Shown: in pieces, positions 45,798 through 56,573 of the stretch
How positions within the stretch are numbered: position 1 is the stretch's first letter
Layout: every line of letters starts with the position of its first letter
Translations under genes and position numbers: made by a program
Notes under the pieces: model-generated
Databases searched by the model: none
Told to the model about the DNA's origin: nothing
Seen by the model: only the letters and a program-made list of their open reading frames with translations
Assembly (NCBI GenBank): GCA_946885915.1
Contig: CAMPHF010000010.1
Span: forward strand, 32,414 to 96,413
Origin: an uncultured Idiomarina sp.
GTDB lineage: Bacteria > Pseudomonadota > Gammaproteobacteria > Enterobacterales > Alteromonadaceae
Length of the DNA: 64,000 nucleotides
Direction: 5' to 3'

Positions 45798-46626
45798 CAA
45801 GCAATGCCTCTGTCATGTATGTCGATAATTCGGTAAGCCGTGCCGCTGGACAAGTGGTGGCCGGCCCTACTACCGGCCCTACTAAAGGTGCAACCGCCCG
45901 TTGTGCTAACCACCGCGCCAGCACCGGTTGCTGCAACCAATACTCACCCCGCGAATAATGACCGTTCGCCTGCGCTAAACTACCACTTAAAAATACCAAC
46001 TCAGGCTCGGCTACTAGCAGCTGTTCTGGGTTGATACGCACTAAGTCACTGCCCCAGTTGGCAGCCACATGGGGCGCTCCTAGTGTGTTTAACAGCTGTC
46101 CCATCCAACTTTGTTCGCCCCAGGTGAAGAAGTTCGCCATCAGCACCAACGTTGAAGGTACCTCCGCCAGTTGCTGTAGCTGTTGTTGCTGGCGCCAGAG
46201 TTGCTGTTGTTGCTCCTGCGCATAATGACTAAAAACGGTTGACGCAAAGTGTTGATCAAGTGCTTCAAGCTGTTGCCACCACTGCGCGAGCGTACGTGGC
46301 TGCGTCACCACGACCACCTTAGTATGAGGCGCCAGCGCTCGTAACCTAGCTAAGAGGCGTGGGTTGATGAAACTGCCCGCCACCACAACGTCGGGTTGCC
46401 ACGCTAACAATGCTTCTAGTTGGCCGCGGTGTTCAATGCTTTGGTAATGCTCAGTCGCGACCTGATGGTTAGCCACGAGGGTCCGTTCAAGCAAAGTATC
46501 TAAACATTGATTCAAGGTCGCAACTCGCAGTGCCGCGGCACTCGCCGGTAGCGTGAGTGCAAAGCTAAGCAGCCATGCGACTAGCCACCAAACAGCTGTG
46601 GACTGACACCACTTAAATAGCTTCAA
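45778..46626 (-). CDS. btuF: Periplasmic metal/cobalamin-binding protein (BtuF-like)
   Basis: A 282-residue helical-backbone binding protein with a signal peptide (cleavage near ASA-AALRV, residue 31). LRVATLNQCLDTLL and QPDVVVAGSFINP are FecB/BtuF family segments. The Gln-rich stretch at about 138-151 is odd. It starts at a TTG (46626) inside the end of radA. No cobalamin riboswitch or TonB receptor gene is near, so the substrate is open. Confidence 0.78.
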   Translation of the reverse strand: MKLFKWCQSTAVWWLVAWLLSFALTLPASAAALRVATLNQCLDTLLERTLVANHQVATEHYQSIEHRGQLEALLAWQPDVVVAGSFINPRLLARLRALAPHTKVVVVTQPRTLAQWWQQLEALDQHFASTVFSHYAQEQQQQLWRQQQQLQQLAEVPSTLVLMANFFTWGEQSWMGQLLNTLGAPHVAANWGSDLVRINPEQLLVAEPELVFLSGSLAQANGHYSRGEYWLQQPVLARWLAQRAVAPLVGPVVGPATTCPAARLTELSTYMTEALLDAATSN

Positions 46627-47974
46627 GCGCCGCCTGCAAGGTTTTCACTGCAATCACTTCCATTCCCTCAATAGCTTCTTTGGGTCGGTTTGCATAAGGC
46701 ACTATCGCTCGCGTAAATCCGTGCTTCGCCGCTTCTCGTAAGCGCGCCAAGCCATTCGGCACAGGCCGAATTTCGCCACCCAAACCGACCTCACCAAAAA
46801 CAATGAGTTCGCGCGGTAGGATCTGCTCGCGAAAACTCGACACCAACGCCATTAATATAGCTAAGTCAGCGGCGGTTTCAGTCACTCGGACGCCACCCAC
46901 CACATTCACAAATACATCCTGATCAGACATGTGCAAGCCACCATGACGGTGGAGCACAGCCAACAATAATGCGAGTCGAGTGGCCTCAGTACCCACCGCT
47001 ACGCGCCTTGGATTGGCCAACTGGGAGTGATCAACCAACGCTTGAATTTCTACCAACAGGGGGCGGGTTCCTTCCCACAGCACCATCACTAATGAGCCAT
47101 TACTATGCTCTGCGGCACGCTGCAGAAATATTGCGGACGGATTAGTGACTTCTTTCAAACCGGCTTCGGTCATGGCGAATACTCCGAGTTCATTCGCCGC
47201 CCCGAAACGGTTTTTGTTGCCACGCAAAGTTCGGAAACGTGAGTCAGTATCGCCCTCAAGTAACATCGAACAGTCAATGCAGTGCTCCAACACTTTAGGG
47301 CCGGCAAGGCTGCCATCCTTGGTCACATGACCAACCATGAAAATAGCGACTTGGTGTTGTTTTGCATAGCGGGTGAGATAAGCAGCGCACTCGCGCACCT
47401 GTGCGACACTACCGGGCGCGGATTGAATATCGCTCAAATGCATCACTTGAATCGAATCTATGACCATCAGACTCGGTTTTTCTTGATCCGCAATTTGACA
47501 GATCGACTCCACTGACGTTTCTGCCAACATTTGTAGCCGTTGTTTTGGCAATCCCAAACGCTCGGCACGCATCGCGACCTGCTGCAAAGATTCTTCGCCA
47601 GTCACATATAACGCGCGCTGCGTGCCTGCAAGTTGACACATCATTTGCAGCAATAGGGTACTTTTTCCCGCCCCCGGAGAGCCACCAATTAAGATGGCAG
47701 AGCCCGGCACAATACCGCCCCCTAACACCCGATCAAGTTCAGCATAACCGCTCGAGAAACGCGGTACATCCTGCAAATCAACTTCACTTAATAATTGAAC
47801 TTTTGCTTGAGTGGATCCCGCATAACCAGTGCGTGCTGATTGTTGACGTGGCGCGGCGGCCAGCCGTACTTCGGTAATGGTGTTCCATGCTTTGCATTCG
47901 CTACACTGCCCCAACCACCTTGGGAAGTCGGCTCCACAGTCATTACACACAAACGCCGTCTTGGTTTTTGCCAC
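46613..47974 (-). CDS. radA: DNA repair protein RadA
   Basis: RadA drives branch migration in recombination. The 453-residue protein has the N-terminal zinc finger (CNDCGADFPRWLGQCSEC), Walker A GGSPGAGKST, the RadA-specific KNRFG motif, and a Lon-like C-terminal domain. The start is taken as GTG 47974 with GGAG six bases upstream. The open frame runs 27 codons further, but they do not fit the family. Confidence 0.95.
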   Translation of the reverse strand: MAKTKTAFVCNDCGADFPRWLGQCSECKAWNTITEVRLAAAPRQQSARTGYAGSTQAKVQLLSEVDLQDVPRFSSGYAELDRVLGGGIVPGSAILIGGSPGAGKSTLLLQMMCQLAGTQRALYVTGEESLQQVAMRAERLGLPKQRLQMLAETSVESICQIADQEKPSLMVIDSIQVMHLSDIQSAPGSVAQVRECAAYLTRYAKQHQVAIFMVGHVTKDGSLAGPKVLEHCIDCSMLLEGDTDSRFRTLRGNKNRFGAANELGVFAMTEAGLKEVTNPSAIFLQRAAEHSNGSLVMVLWEGTRPLLVEIQALVDHSQLANPRRVAVGTEATRLALLLAVLHRHGGLHMSDQDVFVNVVGGVRVTETAADLAILMALVSSFREQILPRELIVFGEVGLGGEIRPVPNGLARLREAAKHGFTRAIVPYANRPKEAIEGMEVIAVKTLQAALEAI

Positions 47975-48081
47975 ACTGAACTCCGTTGCTATTGCGAACT
48001 CTGAACATTTATTCGACATTGAACGCAATAAGATAAATAATCGAATGATTATCATAACGAAAAAATGAAGCCTTGAGACCT

Positions 48082-50499
48082 ATGTTCGAGCAAGAACATT
48101 ACCGCGAACTCATCGAACAACTAAAACCGGTAGTGAGCGAACCTGAATTTGATACCATTTTTGCGCAGCTGACGAGCGACGAAGATGGCCCCACCCGACT
48201 CCAACTAAAAATGGAGCTGCGGCGTTTAGTGACGCCTTGCACGCGTACCATAGATATGCGCTCGGAAACTATTCGCGACTGCATCCCATTCAGTCATAAT
48301 GGTCGTATCCATTATTTGGATAGCCGCGCTGAACACATTTTCAATCAAGGCTTACAACGATATCGAGGTGTCTTTACTCAGGATACTTTCGAACAAATCA
48401 AAGCACTGACCAATAGCCCGGGTTCAGCATCGGTAAGTCACTTGAATGCGCCGATTTGGGCACCACTATTTACCTTCGCAAGTAACGTGCATCGCCAAGA
48501 AGAGCGAATGAACTTCGTGATGAAGCTCATGCTCAGTGAGTCCACCGAGGGCGTAACCGAGCACACGTTCACCACTACCGATATATCGGTGCGCGGCCTA
48601 CGCTTGAAGATATCCGATCGCGAGCTACAAGCCTGGGCTGAGCGGTTAACAATCGGTGCCGAATTAATGGTGAGATTTACCGGTTTTGCCGAAAAATTCA
48701 CCTTCGATGCGAAGCAAAAAGTACCCTATTTATTGGTGAATCGCAGCCGTGATGATAACGGCAATTTATTTTTAGGGCTCCGCCGTCACGCAGATTTCGA
48801 CTCAGAGAGCTTCGATAACTTTGTCGTCGGTTTCATTAATGGCCATAAAAAACGCTACAAGCTAAATTTGGACAACACCCAAACGGCGATTAGAAACAAA
48901 GGTCACGAGCAGTTCTATTTCCCCCGCATGAACGCCGTACCGGTCTTTTTCAAAGTGTTAGAACAACGTGTGTTTGCCGACCTTATTTTGCAAACCGACA
49001 ATAACAAAAGCATGTTAGCGCAATGGCAGGACGCCGAGAATGAAGTTGCCTTAGGTGGGTTATTTAATAATCGTCGCATCAATGAACTGCTCAAACAACC
49101 TCAGGCGGTAAAGGAAATTACACTTTATAGCTTCAGTGTCAGCAGTAAAGGTAAAGTGCTGTTCTACTCGGCCAGTGCCAGCGAACTACAACAACATCAA
49201 TTATGGCAGACCTTTGTCGCATATGGCCGTACCAAGCCTACCTGGCGCGTCTATAAATTTAGTCTAACCAAAGTCGATAAAACCAAAATCTGGCAACCCA
49301 TTACGATTCCGAACACGACCGACCAACAGCGCCCACCCAGTGCGCGAGTGATGCAACGTTTGAAAGGCTTGCGCTATGTTGGCCTGTTAAGCGATGTAAC
49401 CGAGTTTGCGACGCCCGAAATAGAGCTTCCGCCACTGCAACGCAGTCATGCTCAACGCATAAAACAGTTTTTACACCCGCAAAAGTTGGCTTACAAAACC
49501 GATATTGTGCCCCTTGAATTTGTTAATTTGCGCAAAGAAAGTCGCTTTAGTTACCGCACGCCAGTGCGATTTGCTTGGCGAAACCGAATGTTTACGGGCG
49601 TGACCGTCGATTTTTCTATCAGCGGCTTACAAATTGAAGTCGACGAGGGCGTAGATGTGCCTATGAGTGGGCTGATTGAGCTTGATTTAACCGAGCTTGA
49701 TCGGCATCGCAAAAACGTCAAACTGCAGCGCTTACCCTATGAGGTAGTGGGCCGTAGTGAAGATGGTAGTTCTCTGAACCTGCGAATTGTCGGTGAACGC
49801 GATGCCCACACCGGGGCGACGTTCTTTGCACAAATGATCAGCAGTAATTACGAGCGTTTACATGAGCAGCGCGAGAAAAATTTGCTGCAAGGCATGTCGT
49901 TATGTTTGCGCAATCTCTATGCTGCTAGCCTGCAATCACTCGTGTTCTTTTTGCATAAACCACCAACGCAGGGCATTGTTGTTGGTCAAGTTGGTGTAGG
50001 TGCTCCGCCACAACCTACACAGCAACTGTTATTAGGCGCCGAGAGCTCAGAACAAATCGACATTAGCTTACTCTTTGATGACGCCAGTTGGCCTACTGAG
50101 GTGGCAGAGCCGGTGCAAGAGTTAACGCGAGAAGATAAGCCACAGCGTAAATTGTTGTATTTGCTATGGCAGCACGAGCACCGCGATCAAACCAAAACGA
50201 TGATACATCAGTGGCAATATGATCATACCGACAGTTCTGGAATCTATGAAATTGCGCGCGTACTGATGCTTGAAATGAGCCGAACTGGTCGTCCCGACAC
50301 CGAGTTCATTCAAAAGGAGGTTTCCTATTTGGCCCATTATGCGGGCCACAAAGCAAGTGACATGCAAGATTTGCTCTGGCGCGTGACCGGTGTGATGGAT
50401 GTGACAGACATCACCCAAACCTATTTATTGGCGCAAACTCAAAGCTTAGCCACCATTGAGAAAAACACCCAGTTGTTACTTACTGATGAGTCTAGCTAA
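48082..50499 (+). CDS. Large PilZ-domain protein
   Basis: An 805-residue cytoplasmic protein. Near residues 483-487 RKESR matches the RxxxR motif, and DFSISG at about 510-515 matches the [D/N]xSxxG motif of PilZ domains that bind cyclic di-GMP. A second degenerate PilZ-like segment (TTDISVRGLRLKI) lies near 165. The rest is not recognised. Large PilZ proteins of this kind sit between radA and serB in several Alteromonadales. The output is unknown, possibly motility or surface control. ATG 48082 is preferred over the TTG three codons before. Confidence 0.85.
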   Translation: MFEQEHYRELIEQLKPVVSEPEFDTIFAQLTSDEDGPTRLQLKMELRRLVTPCTRTIDMRSETIRDCIPFSHNGRIHYLDSRAEHIFNQGLQRYRGVFTQDTFEQIKALTNSPGSASVSHLNAPIWAPLFTFASNVHRQEERMNFVMKLMLSESTEGVTEHTFTTTDISVRGLRLKISDRELQAWAERLTIGAELMVRFTGFAEKFTFDAKQKVPYLLVNRSRDDNGNLFLGLRRHADFDSESFDNFVVGFINGHKKRYKLNLDNTQTAIRNKGHEQFYFPRMNAVPVFFKVLEQRVFADLILQTDNNKSMLAQWQDAENEVALGGLFNNRRINELLKQPQAVKEITLYSFSVSSKGKVLFYSASASELQQHQLWQTFVAYGRTKPTWRVYKFSLTKVDKTKIWQPITIPNTTDQQRPPSARVMQRLKGLRYVGLLSDVTEFATPEIELPPLQRSHAQRIKQFLHPQKLAYKTDIVPLEFVNLRKESRFSYRTPVRFAWRNRMFTGVTVDFSISGLQIEVDEGVDVPMSGLIELDLTELDRHRKNVKLQRLPYEVVGRSEDGSSLNLRIVGERDAHTGATFFAQMISSNYERLHEQREKNLLQGMSLCLRNLYAASLQSLVFFLHKPPTQGIVVGQVGVGAPPQPTQQLLLGAESSEQIDISLLFDDASWPTEVAEPVQELTREDKPQRKLLYLLWQHEHRDQTKTMIHQWQYDHTDSSGIYEIARVLMLEMSRTGRPDTEFIQKEVSYLAHYAGHKASDMQDLLWRVTGVMDVTDITQTYLLAQTQSLATIEKNTQLLLTDESS

Positions 50500-50531
50500 A
50501 CATCGTCGCTCACGTCTTTGAACGCTAGCGT

Positions 50532-51185
50532 TTAGCCGCTGAAATGTTGCACTAGATAGGCTTTCACCTTAGCAAAATCAGGCTCAACAAACACTTTGTC
50601 AGCATAAGGCCACAACGCTTGATGATGACCCACTGCGATGCTCACCGCGCCAGCCTGCAACAGTGGTATGTCGTTCGCACCATCGCCAATCGCAATGGTT
50701 TGGCTGAGCGGCAGCTGATATTGCTCAGCTAGCGCGTTTAGTTGCCGTGCTTTTGCCGCCGCGTCGATAATGTTACCGCACAGCTCACCGGTAACGATGC
50801 CATCGACCACTTGCAATTGATTTGACAGCGCAGCATCTAGCTTTAAGGCTTGCTGCACCCTGTCGGTAAACCAAGTAAAGCCTCCGGACACGACGGCTGT
50901 GCGCCAGCCAAGTTGTTGCAGCCAGCCAATAAACTCGGGAATGTGAGGTTGCCAAGGGATGGGGGTGAACAATTGTGTAAACATGTCGGTCGAAACACCG
51001 CTGAGCAAACTTACCCTGGCCCGCAAACTTTGCTCAAAATCGAGTTCACCATTCATCGCCGCCGCGGTAACTTTGGCGACTTCAGCTTTGCAGCCCGCAA
51101 GCGCGGCAATCTCATCAATACACTCAATTTGTATGAGGGTAGAATCCATATCCATCACCAACAAGCCAGGCTCACTTAAATTCAT
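50532..51185 (-). CDS. serB: Phosphoserine phosphatase SerB
   Basis: HAD-family enzyme of 217 residues, the last step of serine synthesis. Nucleophile Asp12 lies in VMDMDSTLIQ, with SGGFTWF and GDGANDIPLL completing the HAD motifs. It lacks the N-terminal ACT-like extension of longer SerB proteins. The start is ATG 51185 after AAGGA. It is divergent from ytjB, as in E. coli. Confidence 0.95.
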   Translation of the reverse strand: MNLSEPGLLVMDMDSTLIQIECIDEIAALAGCKAEVAKVTAAAMNGELDFEQSLRARVSLLSGVSTDMFTQLFTPIPWQPHIPEFIGWLQQLGWRTAVVSGGFTWFTDRVQQALKLDAALSNQLQVVDGIVTGELCGNIIDAAAKARQLNALAEQYQLPLSQTIAIGDGANDIPLLQAGAVSIAVGHHQALWPYADKVFVEPDFAKVKAYLVQHFSG

Positions 51186-51235
51186 TGTGTATCCTTCTAT
51201 TGCTCTCAAGCCGCCGCTCAACGTATAGTAACGGC

Positions 51236-51820
51236 ATGAAACTGAGTAGCCAAACGCTGTTAACGGGATTTAAAATATTTTATCGCCGCGTGCGACGTTT
51301 TCTCGTTGCGGCGCTACTACTATTGGTCATTATTCAAGTCTGGCAACATGCAACTCGCATCAGTCAAGCGCACTTAGTGGAGCATGCCCAACAACTCGCA
51401 CGGCTTACCGTCGAGCAAGCGGCACATGCAGCCAAACATTGGTTAACCCATGCAGAAACCGATGGCCTCCAAAGCGTCCTAGATCAACTGAATGACACGG
51501 GTTTAATTAGTGCAGCACGTATCGCAAACCCGTTTGGGCAACAGCTGGCCACTGTCAACTCAGTCGCGCCGCAAGAAGTGTTGACTATCGTACATGAGTT
51601 GCGTGATGGCGACCAAACGCTTGGCTATCTCACCGTTGAATTTGATTATCTAGCATTGGTTGCGACGCCACGCGAAAGCATAGCTCGCTTAAATCAGCGG
51701 ATGTACTGGTTGATCCCGCTAGCCATAATTGTCGGCATGTGGTTAATGTCGATCTTTAATCGGATCCGCTATCATAAACCAACAGTACAACCCTTAAAGA
51801 CGCTCAACTCTGGTGATTAA
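51236..51820 (+). CDS. YtjB/AhpA-family membrane protein
   Basis: A 194-residue inner-membrane protein with two membrane helices (about 21-38 and 158-177) enclosing a periplasmic domain of about 115 residues. The genomic position beside serB, in the opposite direction, matches Smp/YtjB of E. coli. It has no catalytic motif. Start 51236 is chosen because MKLSSQTLL gives the family-like N-terminus. It overlaps the convergent tatD-family gene by 17 bases. Confidence 0.82.
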   Translation: MKLSSQTLLTGFKIFYRRVRRFLVAALLLLVIIQVWQHATRISQAHLVEHAQQLARLTVEQAAHAAKHWLTHAETDGLQSVLDQLNDTGLISAARIANPFGQQLATVNSVAPQEVLTIVHELRDGDQTLGYLTVEFDYLALVATPRESIARLNQRMYWLIPLAIIVGMWLMSIFNRIRYHKPTVQPLKTLNSGD

Positions 51821-52598
51821 AGCCAAGTACGGCTGCGCTATTTTGATATAACTGCTCAGCAATTTCGTTAGCGCTTTCAGACCGCAAAGCACAGAGCGCC
51901 GTAAATATCTGGGATAATCGTGCCGGCTCATTTCGCTGCCCTTGATAACCCACTACCGGCATATCAGGTGCGTCGGTCTCCAATACCAGCGCTGTTAATG
52001 GCACTGCCGCAATCACCGCCCGAGTTTTCTGCGCACGAGGGTATGTCACAACGCCGCCGACCCCTAACTTAAAGCCAAGTTCAAGATAGTGTTCAGCCTG
52101 GGCCTGACTGCCACTGAATGCATGCACAATACCCGCACAAGCGGGTAACTGCTGACGAAACCGTTTGAGTACCGGCAGCATCTGATCCAAGGTTTTACGA
52201 TGATGGAGAATAACCGGGCGCCCCAGTTCTGCGGCAAGCGCAACTTGCTGGGCAAATAACCAACTGGCCGACTCGCCCGAGGCAATTTGCGCTGGCTGAG
52301 TGGCGTCTAATCCAATTTCACCAACCAGCGCCTGCGGCTGCGCGATAAGTTGCTGCTTAATATCAACCAAGTGGTCGGCATGATGTTGAGCAGCGAAATA
52401 TGGATGTAAGCCGAATGCTAACTTTATCGCCGATGGCCAACGTTGCCATAGCTGAACTAAGTTGAGGTAGCTGGTGACGCAAGTACCCGGTAGCCAAAAC
52501 TGGCAAACGCCCACGGCTTGGGCGCGCTGAATGACTACCTCGATATCGCTGGTAAATACGTCGAAGTCGAGGTGACAATGCGTATCTACCAGCTTCAC
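51804..52598 (-). CDS. TatD-family metal-dependent hydrolase
   Basis: A 264-residue TIM-barrel metallohydrolase. DTHCHLDF supplies His7 and His9; further ligands lie in GEIGLDA, LHHRK, HAFSGS and ETDAPD. Such proteins are DNases or D-aminoacyl-tRNA related. It starts with GTG four bases after prfC. The YjjV/TatD subgroup is likely, but activity cannot be inferred further. Confidence 0.9.
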   Translation of the reverse strand: MKLVDTHCHLDFDVFTSDIEVVIQRAQAVGVCQFWLPGTCVTSYLNLVQLWQRWPSAIKLAFGLHPYFAAQHHADHLVDIKQQLIAQPQALVGEIGLDATQPAQIASGESASWLFAQQVALAAELGRPVILHHRKTLDQMLPVLKRFRQQLPACAGIVHAFSGSQAQAEHYLELGFKLGVGGVVTYPRAQKTRAVIAAVPLTALVLETDAPDMPVVGYQGQRNEPARLSQIFTALCALRSESANEIAEQLYQNSAAVLGFNHQS

Positions 52599-52601
52599 CG
52601 A

Positions 52602-54191
52602 TTAATGCTCGCGAGTTTGCAAAAATTCGATATCAGGATAGCGTTCTTGCGCCAAACTTAAATTCACCATGGTCGGGGCGATGTAAGTTAAATTGTCACC
52701 GCCATCCAACGCTAAATTGGCTTCTGCTTTGCGTCTAAACTCATCAAGTTTGCGCTCGCTGTCCGCTGTAACCCAGCGTGCAGTGGCTACGTTAATATTC
52801 TCGTAGACCGCATCCACGTTGTACTCGGATTTCAATCGATGCACAACCACATCAAACTGCAATACGCCCACAGCACCAACAATCAGATCATTGTTAATGA
52901 GGGGGCGAAATACCTGAACGGCACCCTCCTCTGAGAGTTGGACCAAGCCTTTTAATAACTGCTTCTGTTTGAGTGGGTCTTTGAGCCGGATGCGGCGGAA
53001 CAATTCAGGCGCAAAATTAGGAATACCAGCAAACTTAAACTTGTCGCCGCCGGTAAAAGTATCACCAATTTGAATGGTGCCATGGTTGTGCAAGCCGATA
53101 ATATCGCCCGGATAGGCTTCATCCACAGCTTCACGATCGCCGGCAAGAAAGGTGAGCGCGTCCGCTATCCGCACGTCTTTGCCCAACCGTACTTGGTGCA
53201 TTTTCATACCTTTTTCGTATTTACCAGACACAATACGCATAAAGGCTACTCGGTCCCGGTGTTTAGGGTCCATATTCGCTTGGATTTTGAACACAAAACC
53301 CGAAAACTGCGGCTCAGCAGCACTCACCTGACGCTCGCTGTCTGTATCACGAGCAAGTGGCGCCGGCGCCCAATCTACTAAGCCATCTAACATATGATCG
53401 ACGCCAAAGTTGCCCAAAGCAGTACCAAAAAATACCGGGGTCAGTTCACCGGCAAGAAACAGCTCCTGATCAAAAGCGTTAGAAGCACCTTGGACTAAAT
53501 CAATCTCGGTTCGTAAATCAGCGGCATAATCGCCAATACGGCGATCAAGTTCAGGGTTATCAAGTCCTTTAATAATATCTAGCTCTTGAATACGGTGCCC
53601 CTGCCCCGTTTTATAAAGAATCACTTCATCATTCAGTAAGTGATAAACTCCTTTAAAGTTCTTGCCCGAGCCAATCGGCCAAGTAATGGGGGCGCACATA
53701 ATTTTCAAAACATTTTCGACTTCATCGAGTAACTCAATCGGGTCTCGAATATCACGGTCAAGTTTGTTCATGAAGGTCAGAATCGGCGTATCTCGCAGCC
53801 GCGTTACTTCCATTAACTTAATGGTTCGATCCTCAACCCCTTTCGCGCCGTCAATAACCATCAAACACGAGTCAACCGCAGTCAGGGTGCGATAGGTATC
53901 TTCAGAGAAATCTTCGTGGCCTGGGGTATCTAGCAGGTTCACCAGTGCTTGGCGATAAGGAAACTGCATGACCGAGGTGGTCACAGAAATGCCCCGCTCT
54001 TTTTCCATCTCCATCCAATCAGACTTCGCATGCTGGCCTGACTTCTTACCTTTCACCGTCCCCGCCTTCTGGATTTGCTTCCCATGCAGCAGAACTTTCT
54101 CGGTGATCGTGGTTTTTCCCGCATCTGGGTGGGAGATGATGGCGAACGTACGACGTTTCGCAACTTCTTGGGTAAAACTTAACTCGGCCAT
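52602..54191 (-). CDS. prfC: Peptide chain release factor RF3 PrfC
   Basis: Translational GTPase of 529 residues that recycles RF1/RF2. G1 is [10 protein letters not shown]3 DTPGHEDF, G4 NKLDRD, and the C-terminal region is full length. It is the first of a two-gene unit with the TatD-family gene. The promoter should lie in the 211-base gap to the divergent chemoreceptor. Confidence 0.97.
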   Translation of the reverse strand: MAELSFTQEVAKRRTFAIISHPDAGKTTITEKVLLHGKQIQKAGTVKGKKSGQHAKSDWMEMEKERGISVTTSVMQFPYRQALVNLLDTPGHEDFSEDTYRTLTAVDSCLMVIDGAKGVEDRTIKLMEVTRLRDTPILTFMNKLDRDIRDPIELLDEVENVLKIMCAPITWPIGSGKNFKGVYHLLNDEVILYKTGQGHRIQELDIIKGLDNPELDRRIGDYAADLRTEIDLVQGASNAFDQELFLAGELTPVFFGTALGNFGVDHMLDGLVDWAPAPLARDTDSERQVSAAEPQFSGFVFKIQANMDPKHRDRVAFMRIVSGKYEKGMKMHQVRLGKDVRIADALTFLAGDREAVDEAYPGDIIGLHNHGTIQIGDTFTGGDKFKFAGIPNFAPELFRRIRLKDPLKQKQLLKGLVQLSEEGAVQVFRPLINNDLIVGAVGVLQFDVVVHRLKSEYNVDAVYENINVATARWVTADSERKLDEFRRKAEANLALDGGDNLTYIAPTMVNLSLAQERYPDIEFLQTREH

Positions 54192-54327
54192 TGAACCTTC
54201 TTGAACGTAAATCGGATGAATTGAATATCAGTGTCTATTTTCGCCTATCCCGCCCATCGACACAATGGCTAAACGTCCACCATGAGGTTGCGCTACATGC
54301 ACTAACATAAGGTTGACCAACTATAGC

Positions 54328-54355
54328 TAAAGTCGCATAACACGGTGGTCGATAA
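54328..54355 (+). promoter_or_regulatory. Sigma-28 (FliA)-like promoter of the chemoreceptor
   Basis: TAAAGTCG (54328-54335) and GTCGATAA (54348-54355) resemble the FliA consensus TAAAGTTT, 11 bases, GCCGATAA. The -10 matches 7 of 8 and the spacing is one base longer. It is 48 bases upstream of the MCP start, and chemoreceptors are usual FliA targets. Confidence 0.5.
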
Positions 54356-54402
54356 CTCACTATACTGACGACCAGTGTACAAGTATTGACGGAGATCACT
54401 TC

Positions 54403-56094
54403 ATGCGATTCAGCATCAAAGCGCGCGTGCTTACCCTAGCGCTCGTTCCCCCGCTGCTTTTAGCCGCGTTTTTGACCCTTTACAACTACAGCGAATCGAG
54501 TGCTATAGGCGCCCGTACCGTTGATCAGTTTACCGCGCAAATGGAACGCGATCGGCGCCATGAGGTAAGCAACTACTTAGCCATCGCCTTCTCATCCATT
54601 CAGCATTTGGTCAATGACGAGAGCCTTGGTTCGTTAGCCGAACGCCAAGCGCAAGCGAAACAAATCCTGCGCCAACTGCGGTTTGATGATGCCGGTGATG
54701 CTGGCTATATCTTCGTCTACGACCAGCAAGGCGTTAATGTGGCTCACGGCGTCAATGCTGCATTGGAAGGCCGTAATCTGTACGACTTTCAAGACCCAAA
54801 TGGGGTGTACTTAATCCGTGAATTAATTGCTGCGGCAAAACGTGGTGGTGACTATGTCGCTTACGATTGGAAGGCAGTTGATGGCAGCGTTGGGCCGAAG
54901 CTTGGATATGCCGATCTACTGAGTGAATGGGGTTGGGTCATCGGCACTGGCTTTTGGATTGAGGGTTTACAACAGCAAGTACAAACCGTGGAAACGACCG
55001 TCGCAACGGCGATTGATGAATCATTCATCCGCACCCTTGGGATGTCGTTTTTAGTCTTATTGATTGTCGCCGCAGTCGCACTGTTTGTTGTGCGTACCAT
55101 CAACCGTCCGCTAAGCTCGGCGTTAGCAGCAATGGATAACATTGCGCGAGGAGACGGTGACCTCACCAAACGTCTGAATGATGCGAGTGAGGACGAGTTA
55201 GGTGACCTTGGTAAAGCCTTCAATGTATTCGCTAATCAGGTTGCCACTATGGTCCATAATATTCGTGACTCAGCCAATGCGATGACCGCATCGACACAGC
55301 AATTACATCAGGTATTGCAGACTTCTGAGCGCGGCGTCACCCGCCAACAGGAAGAGAGCGAGCAAGTGGCCACCGCAGTAAATGAGCTAGCTGCGGCCTC
55401 GCATGAGGTAGCCAGAAGTGCTAACCAAGCGGCACAAGCGGCTGCTCAAGCTGAGCATTTAGTGAGCTCTGCTCAGCAAGTTCTGCTGCGGGCGATGAGT
55501 GGCATTCGAGGCTTAGCCGACGAAGTTACCCATGCCAATACCGTGGTTGAAAAACTCACCTCAGAGTCCGATCGTATCGGCTCCGTACTCGATGTGATCA
55601 GAAACATTGCCGAACAAACGAACTTGTTGGCCTTGAATGCAGCCATTGAATCAGCCCGGGCCGGTGAAGCTGGACGAGGTTTTGCTGTTGTCGCTGACGA
55701 GGTCCGCACACTGGCAAGCCGAACTCAGCAAAGCACTCATGAAATTGAAGCGATGATTGATCAAGTGCAAGCCGGTACCAAACAAGTCACTCAAGTCATG
55801 CAAAGCATTCATGATGGCAGCATCGCCAGCGTCGAGCATGCCACAGAGGTAGAGCATGCTTTAGCTGACGTGCTAGATGCGGTGAATACGATTAATATGC
55901 AAAACGCCCAAATCGCAAGTGCTGCGGAAGAGCAAACCAGTGTTTCTGAAACCATTAATGAAAATATGAGCACTATTGTACAGATTGCCGCTGAATCTGC
56001 TGCCGGTTCACGCTCTGCCCGCGAGCACATGCAAGAGCTAGCCGATACTGCGCATAATCTAGAGGATACGGTGAAACGTTATCGGGTTAATTAA
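54403..56094 (+). CDS. Methyl-accepting chemotaxis protein with Cache sensor
   Basis: A 563-residue chemoreceptor. Membrane helices lie at about 7-25 and 203-224. Between them is a single Cache-type ligand domain ([19 protein letters not shown] ... [13 protein letters not shown]). HAMP follows at about 225-280, and then the signalling helices with the hairpin tip around [23 protein letters not shown]. No C-terminal CheR pentapeptide. Ligand unknown; Cache receptors of this type often sense small organic acids. Confidence 0.93.
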   Translation: MRFSIKARVLTLALVPPLLLAAFLTLYNYSESSAIGARTVDQFTAQMERDRRHEVSNYLAIAFSSIQHLVNDESLGSLAERQAQAKQILRQLRFDDAGDAGYIFVYDQQGVNVAHGVNAALEGRNLYDFQDPNGVYLIRELIAAAKRGGDYVAYDWKAVDGSVGPKLGYADLLSEWGWVIGTGFWIEGLQQQVQTVETTVATAIDESFIRTLGMSFLVLLIVAAVALFVVRTINRPLSSALAAMDNIARGDGDLTKRLNDASEDELGDLGKAFNVFANQVATMVHNIRDSANAMTASTQQLHQVLQTSERGVTRQQEESEQVATAVNELAAASHEVARSANQAAQAAAQAEHLVSSAQQVLLRAMSGIRGLADEVTHANTVVEKLTSESDRIGSVLDVIRNIAEQTNLLALNAAIESARAGEAGRGFAVVADEVRTLASRTQQSTHEIEAMIDQVQAGTKQVTQVMQSIHDGSIASVEHATEVEHALADVLDAVNTINMQNAQIASAAEEQTSVSETINENMSTIVQIAAESAAGSRSAREHMQELADTAHNLEDTVKRYRVN

Positions 56095-56573
56095 GCGCCG
56101 GTGAGCTCATGACACATCACCAGGCCGTCTTCGACGGCTTGGTGAGCACAACTGTAATAATTTTTTCGCACACTCACTGGCTTAAAATTAAATTGCTCGT
56201 AAAGCGCCTGAGCGGGTCGATTTGAAGCTCTCACTTCTAACCATAGTTGCTGACAATGTTTTGCTCTGGCCAGATTCAACAAATGGTCGATTAGCTGCCG
56301 CGCCACGCCGCAACGTTGTGCTTTAGGGTGTACCGCAATATTCATCAAGGTGCACTGATCACTCACGACATGCGCCAAATAAAATCCCACCGGTTCAGCC
56401 TCATCATTGGCTTTGGCTCGCGTTTGCTCAGCCAGATAAGCCGCAAATAAATAGTAATTAGCTCCGCTTGAGCTGGACCACGCATTGACCGACCATGGGT
56501 AATCGCTGGCCGCTTGTTCTATAGCGATCAGCGCTTCGAGATGTTCACAGGGAGCTATTGTAATTGTTGCCAC
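56091..56573 (-). CDS. rimI: Ribosomal protein S18-alanine N-acetyltransferase RimI
   Basis: GNAT acetyltransferase of 160 residues with the acetyl-CoA loop near [13 protein letters not shown] and the substrate region NIAVHPKAQ. It modifies the N-terminus of ribosomal protein S18. GTG start at 56573 lies within the end of holD, giving the holD-rimI coupling seen in E. coli. It overlaps the end of the convergent MCP by four bases. Confidence 0.92.
   Translation of the reverse strand: MATITIAPCEHLEALIAIEQAASDYPWSVNAWSSSSGANYYLFAAYLAEQTRAKANDEAEPVGFYLAHVVSDQCTLMNIAVHPKAQRCGVARQLIDHLLNLARAKHCQQLWLEVRASNRPAQALYEQFNFKPVSVRKNYYSCAHQAVEDGLVMCHELTGA

Noticed and set aside
46560..46700. Cobalamin riboswitch before btuF
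   Set aside because: btuF starts within the radA coding region, leaving no leader, and no B12-box motif is visible.
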